From positions 1 through 64,000 of the forward strand of contig CAZCDS010000024.1 in NCBI GenBank assembly GCA_964497585.1: a DNA stretch of 64,000 bases, in the 5' to 3' direction. This document shows positions 36,801 through 46,503 of the stretch, one piece after another (the first letter of the stretch is position 1; every line of letters begins with the position of its first letter). The notes below the pieces were generated by a model. The model was given only the letters and a program-made list of their open reading frames with translations. It did not search any database and was not told the origin of the DNA. The stretch is from CAZCDS01 sp964497585 (GTDB lineage Bacteria > Desulfobacterota > Desulfomonilia > Desulfomonilales > Desulfomonilaceae). Made by a program: the position numbers and the translations under genes.

Positions 36801-38063
36801 CTACTTGGCTTTCTTCCTCGCCTCGGCTATCTCCTTGCATGACGGGACCACCTTGTCAGGCGGGGTCATTACGATATCCTTCATGATGGGGAAGGGATAG
36901 CCCTTCACCACAGCCAACTTGCCCCAGAAAGCCGGGGTCGAGGCTTGGTGGTCGCAGGCCCGCAACTTGATCGGGCCGACCGGGGACGGTATGGTCAGCC
37001 CCTCGAGCGCCTTGATCACCTTTGGGGTCTCAGTGGTTCCGGCCTTGAGGATGCCCTGAGTGAGGAATCTGGCCGCGCAGTAACCACCGAAAACGCCGAT
37101 CCCGGAAGGATAAAGGTCGGCCTTGCCGGTCTTCTTCTTCGTGAACTCCGCGTACTTCTTGACGAAATCCCTGTTCGCTTTGTCGTCGGGATAGTACCAG
37201 AGGTAGTTGTTCCCGCCGTACGCGCCGATGGGCATTTTGTCCTTCAGCACCTTGGGGAAAAGGGAATCTCCCAGAGCATATACGAAGACCGGGACCTTCT
37301 CGAAGAGCCCGAAGAGCTTGGCCTGCTTAGTGAAAGAGATGAGCCCTGAGGCTCCGAACGCGCCGTAAACCGCGTCGGGCTTCTTGGCCATGAGCGCGGT
37401 GAGGTACGGCGTGTAATCGGTCTCTTTGAGTTTGGGCCAAGCTTCGCCGACTTTTTCCACGTCGGGCTTATTCTTCTTGAGCCCCTTCCAGAAATTGTCC
37501 GCGATGGAGTGGCCGTACTCATAATCGTCACCGATGATATACCACTTCTTGAAGGGCTTCTGAGCAGCATACGCACCACCCGCCAACCCCTCGATGTCAG
37601 CGCTGGGGCAGCCGCGAAACACGTACTTGTGGCCCTTTTCGCCGGTGATGCGATGGCTCCGGGAAATGTGCACCATGAAGATAATCTTCTTCTTTTTCGC
37701 GAACTCGGAGACAGCCAGCCCGGCACTGCTGCTCACGGTGCCGGCGAGGAAGTCCACTCCCTCTTTGAGCACCAGCTCACGGGCGTGAGCAAGTGCTTCG
37801 TTGGCCTTGAACTTGCTGTCACGGGTGATGAGTTCGATCTTTCGTCCCTTGAGCCCTCCCTTGGCGTTGAATTCCTCGACGACCATCTGCCATGCGGCCA
37901 ATGCCGGCTTAGTGAAGGCTGCCGCACCACCGGAGTAACAGTCGATGATCCCGATCTTGATCGGCTTCTCCGCACTGGCGACTCCGGGGCTCAGGGCAAG
38001 AACCAGGACCGTCAGCAGCCCGAGAACCAGGCCGACTAGTCCGAACCGTTTGCGATACACCAT
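36801..38063 (-). CDS. livK: Periplasmic branched-chain amino acid (or amide) binding protein
   Basis: This 420-residue protein is the first gene of the operon. It has a signal peptide (basic MVYRKR, hydrophobic core 8-28, cleavage near ASA-EK at 31) and then a type I periplasmic binding fold (KIGIIDCYSGGAA, a DDYEYGHS segment, GAFGASG). The family takes up Leu/Ile/Val, but members also bind urea, amides or aromatic acids, so the ligand is open. Strong AAGGAGG ribosome site. Confidence 0.9.
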   Translation of the reverse strand: MVYRKRFGLVGLVLGLLTVLVLALSPGVASAEKPIKIGIIDCYSGGAAAFTKPALAAWQMVVEEFNAKGGLKGRKIELITRDSKFKANEALAHARELVLKEGVDFLAGTVSSSAGLAVSEFAKKKKIIFMVHISRSHRITGEKGHKYVFRGCPSADIEGLAGGAYAAQKPFKKWYIIGDDYEYGHSIADNFWKGLKKNKPDVEKVGEAWPKLKETDYTPYLTALMAKKPDAVYGAFGASGLISFTKQAKLFGLFEKVPVFVYALGDSLFPKVLKDKMPIGAYGGNNYLWYYPDDKANRDFVKKYAEFTKKKTGKADLYPSGIGVFGGYCAARFLTQGILKAGTTETPKVIKALEGLTIPSPVGPIKLRACDHQASTPAFWGKLAVVKGYPFPIMKDIVMTPPDKVVPSCKEIAEARKKAK

Positions 38064-38436
38064 TCTTTCCCTCCTTTGCTGAACGGTTTGATGTTGTTGC
38101 GGCTCGCGTAGCCGTTGGAAAAAAGGACTCCAATTCGTATTGTTGCGAAAAACCCATCCTTAGCTTTTGAGGCTCCTCAACCCTGTTGTTGGCCCTCGTC
38201 CCCGAATGGAGGGGATCCATGCTATCGTGCGGACTCAGGAGCGAGGTTCTTCAGATCATCCTGCAAGAGGAGGCCCTTCAGCCATTTCCCCGTTCTGGCC
38301 GAAGCCTGGAGGTGGTCGTTGTCTCGAGAAACGGATCTTGGCTTGCAACGCATGCCTGTTCGGGTCTTCGCCGGAACGTGCGCGCGGTCATGTTGTAGCG
38401 TAACCACTCAAGGAACTGACTGCGTCAGATTTAACC
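38064..38436 (-). promoter_or_regulatory. Long untranslated leader of the liv operon
   Basis: The stretch between the promoter at 38437-38465 and the livK start is about 370 bases, unusually long. It contains several short hairpins (for example around CCCCTCCATTCGGGG near 38200) and two T-runs on the transcribed strand. No known riboswitch class or leader peptide is recognisable. Confidence 0.4.
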
Positions 38437-38465
38437 ACAATATGGAACCGTAAGCGCTGTGTCAA
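38437..38465 (-). promoter_or_regulatory. Sigma-70 promoter for the liv operon
   Basis: On the minus strand a perfect TTGACA (38465-38460) is followed after exactly 17 bases by TATTGT (38442-38437). It points at livK from the gap after the flavoprotein gene. Confidence 0.6.
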
Positions 38466-38535
38466 GCCTTCAATTGCCGTCCCTTCGCGGATCCTTGCGG
38501 GGCGATCCGCAGTGAGCCCGGGAAGCCAGCCCGTC

Positions 38536-39897
38536 TCAGCCGGCAATTCGATTCGCTATGGCTTCGCCGGCCCTGAGACCGCTGGCCGACGCCTGAAGGA
38601 GTCCACGGGTGATTCCCGCCCCATCGCCGATGGCAAAAAGATTCGGGATCTGGGTCTCCAGTTCCGGGGACAGTTGTATGCGGTTGGAATAGAACTTCAC
38701 TTCCACCCCGTAGAGTAGCGTGTCGCGCGAGTAAATCCCCGGCGTGAGTACATCCATAGCCTCAAGCATCTCCATGATGCTCTTGAGTAACCTGTAGGGG
38801 AGGGCGAAGCTTAGATCTCCGGGAACCGCCGTCGAGAGGGTGGGGCGGGTAGTGCTTCTATCCAGTCTCTCGGAATTGGTCCGGCGTCCCTGAAGGAGGT
38901 CTCCAAGTCGCTGCACGATCACCCCATGGCCGAGCATGTTCGCAAGGCCCGCGATATCCCGGCCGTAGCGGATCGCATCGTCGAAGGGCTGCGTGAAGGA
39001 AGCGCTCACCAGCAGGGCGAAGTTCGTGTTGTCGGTCCGTTTCCCGGAATAGGAATGGCCGTTGACGGTAACGAGGCCGTTGATTTCCTCGGTGACCACT
39101 TCGCCGTAAGGGTTCATGCAGAAGGTCCGGATCTTGTCCTCAAAGGTCCTGGAGTAGGCTACGAGTTTGGTTTCGTAACACAGATCCGTGAGACTAGTCA
39201 TGATTGACGCGAGCGTCTCGACGCGAACGCCGATATCGACTGGATTCGGTCGTGAATCGAGGCCAAGCCTCTCTGCTTCTTGTCGCATCCACGAGGCGCC
39301 GACCCGGCCCGGCGCACAAACCACAACCGGCGCGAAGAACTCTTTGCCGGTGTCAGTGACAATTCCTCGCAGCGTTCCGTGCTCGACGATGATCTTGTCC
39401 GCGCGAGTGTTGTTGAGCATGTCGACCTTTCCGTTCAACTCTTCCTTCATTTGCAGGAGCATCCGAAAGCAGTTCTCCGTTCCCATGTGGCGCAATCGGT
39501 TAGGAACGAGTTCCATACCGGCCTTGCGAGCCTGAGTCTTCAAATCATCCAGTTCGTCGGAGGGGGTACAGTAGATCTTACTGGGAACCCCGAAGCGCAA
39601 ATAGACCCGGTCTGCTTCCTCGAGTAATCTCAGCAGGGTAGGGCGGTCGAGATAATCGCTGAGGAATCCGCCCACCTCAGGAGAGAGGGTCAGCTTGCCG
39701 TCACTGAACGCTCCCGCTCCGCCCCATCCGCAGATGATGTCCCTGCCTTTGTGTTCCCGCTGAGCTATGTCCTTGCCCATTTCCACCATCAGGATCTTCG
39801 GAACACCGCACTCCAACAGTTTCATCGCGCAGAAGATCCCCGCGGGACCCGCGCCCACTGTGATCACATCGTACGCATTCGTCGAACCGCTTGGCAT
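38536..39897 (-). CDS. COG2509-like FAD-dependent dehydrogenase
   Basis: This 453-residue flavoprotein has an N-terminal dinucleotide fold (VITVGAGPAGIFCAMKL), the family segment GWGGAGAFSDGKL and a C-terminal FAD loop IPNLFAIGDGAGITRGLLQAS. The closest described group is the uncharacterised FAD-dependent dehydrogenases of COG2509. Substrate and acceptor are unknown. The start ATG has GGGGAG eight bases upstream. Confidence 0.85.
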   Translation of the reverse strand: MPSGSTNAYDVITVGAGPAGIFCAMKLLECGVPKILMVEMGKDIAQREHKGRDIICGWGGAGAFSDGKLTLSPEVGGFLSDYLDRPTLLRLLEEADRVYLRFGVPSKIYCTPSDELDDLKTQARKAGMELVPNRLRHMGTENCFRMLLQMKEELNGKVDMLNNTRADKIIVEHGTLRGIVTDTGKEFFAPVVVCAPGRVGASWMRQEAERLGLDSRPNPVDIGVRVETLASIMTSLTDLCYETKLVAYSRTFEDKIRTFCMNPYGEVVTEEINGLVTVNGHSYSGKRTDNTNFALLVSASFTQPFDDAIRYGRDIAGLANMLGHGVIVQRLGDLLQGRRTNSERLDRSTTRPTLSTAVPGDLSFALPYRLLKSIMEMLEAMDVLTPGIYSRDTLLYGVEVKFYSNRIQLSPELETQIPNLFAIGDGAGITRGLLQASASGLRAGEAIANRIAG

Positions 39898-40059
39898 GGT
39901 CTATACTCCCCGCACCAAGACCTCAGTTGGGACCGAGCAGCAAGTAGATCACACCTCCGCTTCTCGCGCAAGAAGGAACGGGATTCTTGCCATATCGGCA
40001 CAAAGCGACTCAACACAGGAAGGTCAGGGAAGGGCTTTTTGCAGAAGAGAGCCCGCAGG

Positions 40060-40380
40060 CAAAATGCGGGAAAGACTTTCCTGGCGGGATTTGGGGAAAC
40101 GCCTTTGGTCGCGTATCTGAAAGAGCGTGCCATAGACGACCCCGTGGTCTGTGCCATGATGACCGCGATCTTTGTCAATTCAACGGTCCGGGACGCGTTC
40201 GACTACGGATTGAAATTCACTCTGTTTAGCGACGCTTGTGCATCTAGGAGCGTTACGTACCATACCATGGATATCCGTTCGGAGCATGTCCACAGGCCCT
40301 TCGTCGCAGCAATGGGGACCTTTTTCGCAAAGAGGGTTACTGTGGACGAGTATCTGGAAAAGGCAGACTGGTACGAGCCC
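40060..40380 (+). pseudogene. Isochorismatase-like hydrolase, C-terminal fragment
   Basis: A plus-strand frame aligns to the last 100 residues of an isochorismatase/cysteine hydrolase (YLKERAIDDPVVCAMMT, STVRDAFDYG, SDACASRS, FFAKRVTVDEYL). The catalytic Cys of the MMTxMCVDTTVR-type motif is Phe (MMTAIFVNSTVR), the N-terminal half is absent, and unrelated sequence follows in frame. It is a dead fragment. Confidence 0.7.
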
Positions 40381-40549
40381 GGAAGCCGCCGGGCAGCCCC
40401 GACCCGGCTTGGTGATGCGATGGCCGAGCCTTGGACCGGACAGAGGCGGGGATGCCTCGCCCACAAACAGAGTGTCACGCTCCGTCTTGGAAAAGGGGAA
40501 AGTGATGCCCCTCGGTTCGGACGAGGGGTCGGCGCGGCCAGCACGCGAT

Positions 40550-41353
40550 CTAGCCCAACCACCGTTTACGACGCCGGTAGTGTTTCACATTGCGATAGCT
40601 CCTCCTGCCGATTTCGGTTAGAGCGAGCTCGAATTCCCGCAGATCCCCCGTGCCGGAAATGACTTCCGCTTCGGCATCGAGCGCCACCGGGCCGTCTGCA
40701 TCACGTAGGCGTATTTTGCGAAATATGGAGCCATGGCCGCATTCTGCTCCGCGAAGAGAAGCGCGACCTTTTCGTCTCTGGTCATGCGGGGGACGATCTC
40801 GAAGATCTCCTCGACGAGCAGCGGCGCCAATCCCATAGAAGGCTCATCCAGGAGCATGATTTTCGGCCTGGGCATCATGGCCCGTCCGACCGCCGCCATC
40901 TGCAGCTCACAGCCTGAGATGTACCACGCCTTCGCTTCTGTGCGTTGCCTACGGGGGGAAATCCCCGTAGACCATTTCCAGATGCCGCGAGATTTCCCTG
41001 TTGTTTCTCGTGTACGGGCCCGTATGCAGATTGTCTTCGGCGGTGAGGTGCTCGACGATGCCGCGGCCTTCCATGCCTTGGATGATGCCCGGCTTGACCA
41101 CTTCCGCTGCGTGCGTCTTGTCGATGGGCGTGCCTGCGAATTCGATGGTTCCCTTGGTCATCTCTATCGTTCGGCTCGTAGCAGGTCGGAGATTGTCTTG
41201 AGGGTGGTGCTCTTCTTCGCTCCGTTGGCCCCGAGGAGTGCGATGATGCCGCCTCGGGAACTTCAAGCGAGACCAGCTTCAGCACCAGGATCACATGCTC
41301 ATAGATGACCTCGTGTTGATCCTGAGAAGGAGATTGTCGCCGTTGGGGCTCAT
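40550..41353 (-). pseudogene. Frameshifted second LivF-type ATPase
   Basis: Pieces in different frames together cover a whole LivF homologue: ATG 41353 (overlapping the stop of the binding-protein gene), VIYEHVILVLK, SLEVPE, GIIALLGANGAKKSTTLK (the invariant Gly of the Walker GAGK is Lys), IEMTKGTIEFAGTPIDK, EHLTAEDNLHTG, then AAVGRAMMPRPKIMLLDEPS and the natural end ...KHYRRRKRWLG before a TAG at 40552-40550. At least four frame changes are needed, so no functional ATPase can be made. Confidence 0.8.
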
Positions 41354-42666
41354 TTTTTCTTCTTCCCTTTCTTTGCGGCGTAGTCTGCGGCTGACTTCTT
41401 TACCATTTCGTAGACCAGTTTCTTCATCGGCGGGATCCATTCGGAAATCTCCACCCACTTGGAGCCGTCCCATTGCTGGAATTTGACCCAGCCGCCGCCC
41501 TGATGATCCGTGGGAGTTGTCTTGATGGGCGGCATGAAGCCTGCGGCTCCCAGCTCTTTCAGACGCGCCTCGGTGATGTCCAGGTGTTCCAGGGCCCACT
41601 TCATTTGCTCGCCGTTGACCGGCTTTGCACCGAACTTCTTGTACGCGGTGCGCAGAGCTTCGCAGGTTATGATTCCGTGAATCACGCCTCGGTTGTAGTA
41701 GACCGAGCCGACACGGGTCACGGCCAGATTGCCCTTCTTCTTCATATAGATTTTGTCCAGGATTTCCTGGATCAATGGGAAGTTCCGGCCCACGCCGTGA
41801 AAATTGGTGGAAATATAGCCCTTGGCCGCTGCACCTGCCGGGACTACGTCTTCCTCTGAGCCGCACCACCAGACGCCGATAATGTGGTCACGGGGAAATC
41901 CCACCCGGGCGGCTTCCTTGAGCGGCACCGTGCACGAGATCCCCCAGTTGCGGTCAATGACCCAGTCAGCTTTGAAACGGCGTTTGATGTCCACCCACTG
42001 AGCGCTCTGCTCCAGGCCTGGAGGAGAAACCGGGAAGAGGCCCAACTCGAAGCCGAACTTCTTGGCCATCACTTCCAGAACGGGTATGGTCTCCTGGCCA
42101 TAGGAGGTGTCTAGGTAAAGGAGAGCAATCTTCTGACCCTTGAGTTTGTCCAGGCCCCCCAGCTTCTCAGCGATGAACTTGATCATCCCGGTGGTCTGAG
42201 ACCAATAGGTCGTCACGAGAGGAAAGACGTATGGGAAGATATCTCCACCGGCCTGCGCGTCGGCTCGGCCGTATCCGATCGTCGTCAGCGGGATCTTGTC
42301 TTTCGTGGCCCGCTCCGTGAGCGCATAGGTGATGCCGGTGCTGATCGGGTGGATGACGCACGCGCCTCCGTGGAGCTTCTTCATCCGTTCGTAGCACTCC
42401 ACCGCGCGGGAAGGGGAATAGGCGGTTTCGCACTCCTTCCATTTGAGTTTGATCCCGTCGATGCCGCGCTTGAGGTTGACAAGGTCGAAGTAGTCCTCCA
42501 TGCCGCCGCATAGACCGCTTCCCCCGGCGGCGTACGGGCCGGTGCGATAGCACAGTAGGGGCAACCACTGAACTTTCCCCTTCGCTGCAGCCACAGACGG
42601 AACAAGTGTGCCGACCATCAGCAGCGAGATTGCCAGAGCACAGTAGAACTTCGAAGCCTTTGACAT
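41350..42666 (-). CDS. Orphan LIV-type periplasmic binding protein
   Basis: This 438-residue protein has a signal peptide (hydrophobic core about 8-25, VAAA-KG cleavage region), a type I periplasmic binding fold (WLPLLCYRTGPYAAGGSG, WVIDRNWGISCT) and a Lys-rich tail. ATG 42666 has a strong AAGGAGGT. It is intact, but its ATPase gene downstream is a pseudogene and no permease genes adjoin it, so it may lend its ligand to another transporter or be on the way to decay. The ligand is unknown. It is only distantly related to the binding protein at 36801. Confidence 0.85.
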   Translation of the reverse strand: MSKASKFYCALAISLLMVGTLVPSVAAAKGKVQWLPLLCYRTGPYAAGGSGLCGGMEDYFDLVNLKRGIDGIKLKWKECETAYSPSRAVECYERMKKLHGGACVIHPISTGITYALTERATKDKIPLTTIGYGRADAQAGGDIFPYVFPLVTTYWSQTTGMIKFIAEKLGGLDKLKGQKIALLYLDTSYGQETIPVLEVMAKKFGFELGLFPVSPPGLEQSAQWVDIKRRFKADWVIDRNWGISCTVPLKEAARVGFPRDHIIGVWWCGSEEDVVPAGAAAKGYISTNFHGVGRNFPLIQEILDKIYMKKKGNLAVTRVGSVYYNRGVIHGIITCEALRTAYKKFGAKPVNGEQMKWALEHLDITEARLKELGAAGFMPPIKTTPTDHQGGGWVKFQQWDGSKWVEISEWIPPMKKLVYEMVKKSAADYAAKKGKKKK

Positions 42667-42990
42667 GGTCTGTACCTCCTTGGATTGAATCAGCAAACGG
42701 TTTTTCCAGCTAAATCCCACTTTTTCCCTTGGCCGGCACGGCCGCGCGACCAGCCTCGGTATCAGGACCTCCACCCTTGAGGGAACGGCCACAACCTCAG
42801 GTAGTCCCTGCTAGTGTTCCACAGGCGTGTCAATCCCAAGGGCTCGACCACAAGGAAGAAGATAAGCTCGCTCTTCGCGAAATCGCGTACCATAGTTTGA
42901 CAGGGAAAGGAGGACATGTTTCTCCTTCTTGGAGTTCCACAAATCTGAAAAGGCGAGGAAGTCATATCCAGGAGCATACTCTACCACTGT
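42667..42990. other. Intergenic upstream of the orphan binding protein
   Basis: About 320 bases. I see no promoter on the minus strand that I would defend and no small gene. Confidence 0.35.
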
Positions 42991-43257
42991 TTAGGAGTTG
43001 AATGACCCCCGGCAAAACCGGGGACGCCCCACTTTTTTGGTTAAGGTGAAAATCAACAGCATGTATCCACCTCGGGGACCTCGCTTGCTGTTGAGATGAG
43101 CCGCCTTAAGAAGCGGTCCGAAAATCTGTTCCAGGTACCGCTTTGACATCTTTCGACGTCGGCTGATGTCCTTCATCTGGGTCGGACGTCCTCGGTTGTT
43201 GTGAACCATGTCGAAAAGCGTCCGAACACCGTAAGTCGTGGTGGCGTTTATCCGCAT
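42991..43257 (-). pseudogene. Shortened Rrf2-family transcriptional regulator
   Basis: The first 70 residues match the Rrf2/IscR winged helix (MRINATTTYGVRTLFDM, KRYLEQIFGPLLKAAHL, SKRGPRGGYML), then homology stops abruptly and the frame ends at 88 residues, whereas the family is 130-160. The Fe-S cysteines and dimerisation helix are absent. ATG 43257 has GAGGG eight bases upstream. It could be a truncated gene or a minimal DNA-binding protein. Confidence 0.6.
43007..43038 (+). terminator. Hairpin with T-run
   Basis: CCCCGG (43007-43012) pairs with CCGGGG (43018-43023), and a second small stem GGGG-ACG-CCCC is followed by ACTTTTTT. On the plus strand this looks like an intrinsic terminator, but no plus-strand gene precedes it. 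Confidence 0.35.
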
Positions 43258-43908
43258 CCTCTTTGCCCTCGATAGGTTGGTAATCTTGGACACTCTGTGG
43301 CGTTAGTTACTAATCTCTAGAAGTAAGATCAAGAATAGGGGAAAAGTGAGTTTACCGGAAAGGTCCACAACTGACCTGAGGCAATGGGACAATACGGTGC
43401 TAACGCACGACTTCCGGGTTCCTCTTCGCACAGGCAGCGCGGAGATCTTGGGATGCGGCGCGCGGGGCCAAGGCCACATTCTCTGGATGCAGACTTTCCC
43501 GGGCTTCTGTCCAGTACGCGCGAGGAGCGGCACGGAATGCCGGGAGCCGCAGGACAGATCCTCGTCTTCATGCACAGAGGCATCCCTACGATACTATTGG
43601 CAACATCGTACGAGGCAGACTATTCGGGAGGTACGCTGCGCAGGGATGGATAGGATGAGATAGGGGAACCACGCCTGTTACCATCCGAGAACATGGCCGG
43701 ACGTGCGACTTCCCGGCGCTGAGCAGATCGCGTTTCTCGGGGAGTGCGGAGAACAAGCGACAGGATCTGCTTATGAATCTTCCCACAGGTTTTGCGAGTA
43801 CCCTGTCAATACCTCTCCGCATTCTGCACGTCCGGCACGAGCTGTCGGAGCGTGCAACAGACCGTCTTTGGCCGCGCCTCTGCAGGTGCGCGACCCGTAT
43901 CTCAGGTC
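43258..43908. other. Intergenic, no gene recognised
   Basis: About 650 bases with several open frames on both strands, none with recognisable homology or a good ribosome site. It is probably eroded sequence within the decay zone. Confidence 0.4.
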
Positions 43909-44187
43909 TCAAGCTTCGTCGAAGCGTCCGCCGCCGCGCGCACGGGGCCGGGCTTCGTTCACCCTTAGGCTGCGCCCGTCGAACTCTTTCGAATCAAGCT
44001 CTTCGATCGCGCGAAGGCCTTCTTCCCGATTGGGCATCTCGACAAAACCGAATCCCCGTGACCTGCCTGTGAAGCGATCCATGATGATCTTGGCCGAGTC
44101 GACCGTCCCATACTCTTCGAACAGTTCTCGAAGGCTTTCTTCGCTGGACTGATAATTCAGGTTGCCGACATAAATGTTGATGCTCAC
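43909..44187 (-). CDS. RRM-type RNA-binding protein
   Basis: This 92-residue protein is a single RNA recognition motif: RNP2 IYVGNL at about 5-10 and RNP1 RGFGFVEM at about 45-52, with a short Arg/Gly-rich tail. Bacterial RRM proteins of this size are often cold-induced and bind single-stranded RNA. GTG 44187 is chosen because AAGGAG lies seven bases upstream and it gives the usual N-terminus (MSINIYVGNL). It is intact within a region of decayed genes. Confidence 0.9.
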   Translation of the reverse strand: MSINIYVGNLNYQSSEESLRELFEEYGTVDSAKIIMDRFTGRSRGFGFVEMPNREEGLRAIEELDSKEFDGRSLRVNEARPRARGGGRFDEA

Positions 44188-44449
44188 CTCACGGCTCCTT
44201 GTGAGTTGATGCCCTCTCATGCATGCAGGAGCGCCGCCGGGGACGTTGTCTCGTTCCACACCCCATGTCCTCGAGAAGACGCGATTGATGTGACCGAGAG
44301 GAAGTCCTTACGCGGGCGGCTTCACCTCACACTCATGGTCTTGCATAACGCCCGCGGTCCGGATCGGAAGGCAGGAGAGATACAAGCGGCACTGTTCATA
44401 TTTGGATTTAGCGGGAAGAGCGGCAACTGTCAAGCAAATCCTGTATCGT

Positions 44450-45739
44450 TCAAAGGTCGTAGAGGTAATGACAGAGCTTGCAGCCATCCGGGGCTTCGAG
44501 CATTGCCCTGACCGCAGCGTCCAAGAATCTCTGGTGACCGGGCTCGATCCACGGGCAAGTGTGTTCACAAACATATCCTCTTATGCCCTTACTCGACTCT
44601 GAAACCTCTCACGGTAGAACCTGCACGTGTCGGCCTCCCAGAGATCCGCGAGGTCCTGTCCAGGTATGCGGCCGTATTGGACTGTAGGCATGACGACCTC
44701 TTCCCGGAGGAAGGTAGTAGGTCCTCTGATGGCCGGATTGATACAAGGTGCCACTGCACCGTCGTAGCCTATGAAGAGCGAGTTTCTCGGCTCCTGGTCG
44801 CAAACGGGGCTCTCTCGCGAGGTGAACGGAGCCACGGTCGTGGCGACGCCCAGTTTCTTGGCCAAGCTTCGCGCCTTGGTTGGATCTTTCTCGAGCCGGC
44901 GCACTTCCTTGGTCTTTTTGATCCCGAAAAGACCCAGGTCCTTGCCGTGCTCACCGCGGCTAACGTCACACTACTTGACGTTCACGTGATCGACCCACCA
45001 GAGGGGCCGCCAGCCTCACGATTTCCTCAACCTGGTCGGAGTTGAGGCGCATGAGCACGAAATTGATCATGGTCTTGGGAACCGTCCCCTACCTTAGCTC
45101 AGCAAGAGCGGACAGGTTCTCGCACACCTGTTCGAAGTAGGAGCCGATGCGTATCTTTTCGTAATGCTCGGCATCCGCGCCGTCCAGGGAGACACAGATC
45201 CAGTTGATGCCCGCGGCGGTCAATTGTGCGGCCAGTTCCTTTTTCAGAAGCAACCCGTTGGTGAGGAGGCCGCTCTGACAGCCGGCTGCGTTGGCTTGTA
45301 TGAGCCAGTCAACCAGCCTCGGTTGCACCAGCGGCTCTCCGCCTCCGGTGAGATCTACGGACTTGACCTCGGGCATATGGGGGACGATCGCATCCCACAC
45401 CTCCTGCTTCATGACGCTCCGCTTCTCACAGGCGCGGCGGAAGTGCATCCGGGCGCACATGACGCACTGGCGGTTGCACGCCATCGAAGACTCGACCTGC
45501 AAGAACCTCCAACTCCGCTCCCCGATGGATCCGGTCGTAGCAACAGAGGCCCAAAGGTCGGCGAACTTCCTGACGAGAGTCGAACCGAGCCCGCGGATCG
45601 CGCTCGTTCTCAGTAACCTCGTGTCCGAAAAGGAGCATCTATCCCTCGCGTTCCGCCCCGATAGCAGTGGTGCAAGATGACTCCAAGGATATAAGCCATA
45701 GACGCATTGCACGACGGAGACAAGCTCCTGTCCACCCAA
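44450..45739 (-). pseudogene. Radical SAM/SPASM protein, broken by stops and frameshifts
   Basis: The N-terminal part is clear: the radical SAM cluster motif CNRQCVMC, then DLTGGGEPLV and LLTNGLLLKKEL. Reading on, the homology passes a TAG (45091-45089), shifts frame near 45000, passes a second TAG (44973-44971), continues through FTSRESPVCDQEPRNSLF and YDGAVAPC, passes a TAA (44583-44581), shifts frame near 44520 and ends naturally with DGCKLCHYLYDL before TGA 44452-44450. The SPASM cysteines are thus all still recognisable. Such proteins modify peptides or small molecules. The start is uncertain. Confidence 0.8.
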
Positions 45740-45882
45740 TTGACTTCGCCGGGTTCTTTGCGTTACATGAGAGCTGCCGGAGATTGAAACACAGGAGCGT
45801 CGAATCGCAACGCAAGGCTATTCGCTGCCCGCACGGCCTTGCGCATGGCACGATCCTCCCTCTTTTTCACGGGGACATTCCG

Positions 45883-46503
45883 ATGGGAAACTCCCGAGTC
45901 ATTTGGCGCCACGAGTCGGACGAAGCTGATAGGATCGCACGTACGTTGGTAACCAGGGATGGACCATCTCACGGAGGAAGATCATTCTTCCCGCCAGCTC
46001 TCCTCGCGGAGTTCGTTCGCTCCAGGGGAAAGATCAAGCTCACCCGTCAAAACCTGTTGTACACGAAGCAGTTGGCCTTTGATGCGGCAAACGAGATCTC
46101 GAGGGGGAACGCACGAGTCAAGCAGTTGGGCATAGTCGACCTCACGACACGGGAAACCCTCCGGACTGAGGCCGGCGGGTTCTATACCGAGAAGATCCGA
46201 AAAAAACAATTGAAGGAGATAGAACTGCTCGTTGACCATTATCTGGAGCTGTTGAAGTCCCCTGGGAAGACGTATGACGAGATGGTAAGAGCCGCGTATC
46301 AATCGAGAGAGCAGTTCGAGGCTTTTCTTGTCGAGCTCTCGAAGAGAGAGAACGACGTCATCGAGGCCGCGGTCTCCACCATGCGCAAAGGGAGCAAGAG
46401 TGAGCGCGTGTCCTGGTTCAAGACGGTCCGCGAGGTAACAAAAGCCGTGAGGAACGAAGAACTGACGAGGATATTCGGGGAACCATGCCCTTCGTCGAAT
46501 TGA
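45883..46503 (+). CDS. Uncharacterised ~200-aa family protein, copy A
   Basis: This 206-residue, mostly helical protein is homologous to the two genes at 48191 and 48814. Shared blocks: NLLYTKQLAFDAA, the core EKIRKKQLKEIELLVDHYLE, a GKTYDEMVRAAY segment and FLVELSKRENDV. I recall this family as 'NF038143' from genome annotations, but cannot verify the name; no function is known to me. In the other copies the N-terminus carries a hydrophobic 'W-LIP-FIF-F' stretch, which here is weaker (FFPPALLAEFV). ATG 45883 with GGGGA gives the family length. It overlaps the alpha/beta hydrolase gene by 19 bases. Confidence 0.75.
   Translation: MGNSRVIWRHESDEADRIARTLVTRDGPSHGGRSFFPPALLAEFVRSRGKIKLTRQNLLYTKQLAFDAANEISRGNARVKQLGIVDLTTRETLRTEAGGFYTEKIRKKQLKEIELLVDHYLELLKSPGKTYDEMVRAAYQSREQFEAFLVELSKRENDVIEAAVSTMRKGSKSERVSWFKTVREVTKAVRNEELTRIFGEPCPSSN

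Noticed and set aside
39751..40662. A 303-residue plus-strand open frame as an intact gene
   Set aside because: Its first part is antisense to the flavoprotein gene and its last part is unrelated sequence; only the middle shows isochorismatase homology, and without the catalytic Cys.
43303..43912. Several open frames of 80-110 codons between the Rrf2 and RRM genes
   Set aside because: No recognisable protein, overlapping frames on both strands, no ribosome sites.
44581..45091. TAG codons in the radical SAM gene as pyrrolysine
   Set aside because: Two frameshifts and a TAA are also needed to restore the gene, so decay is simpler.
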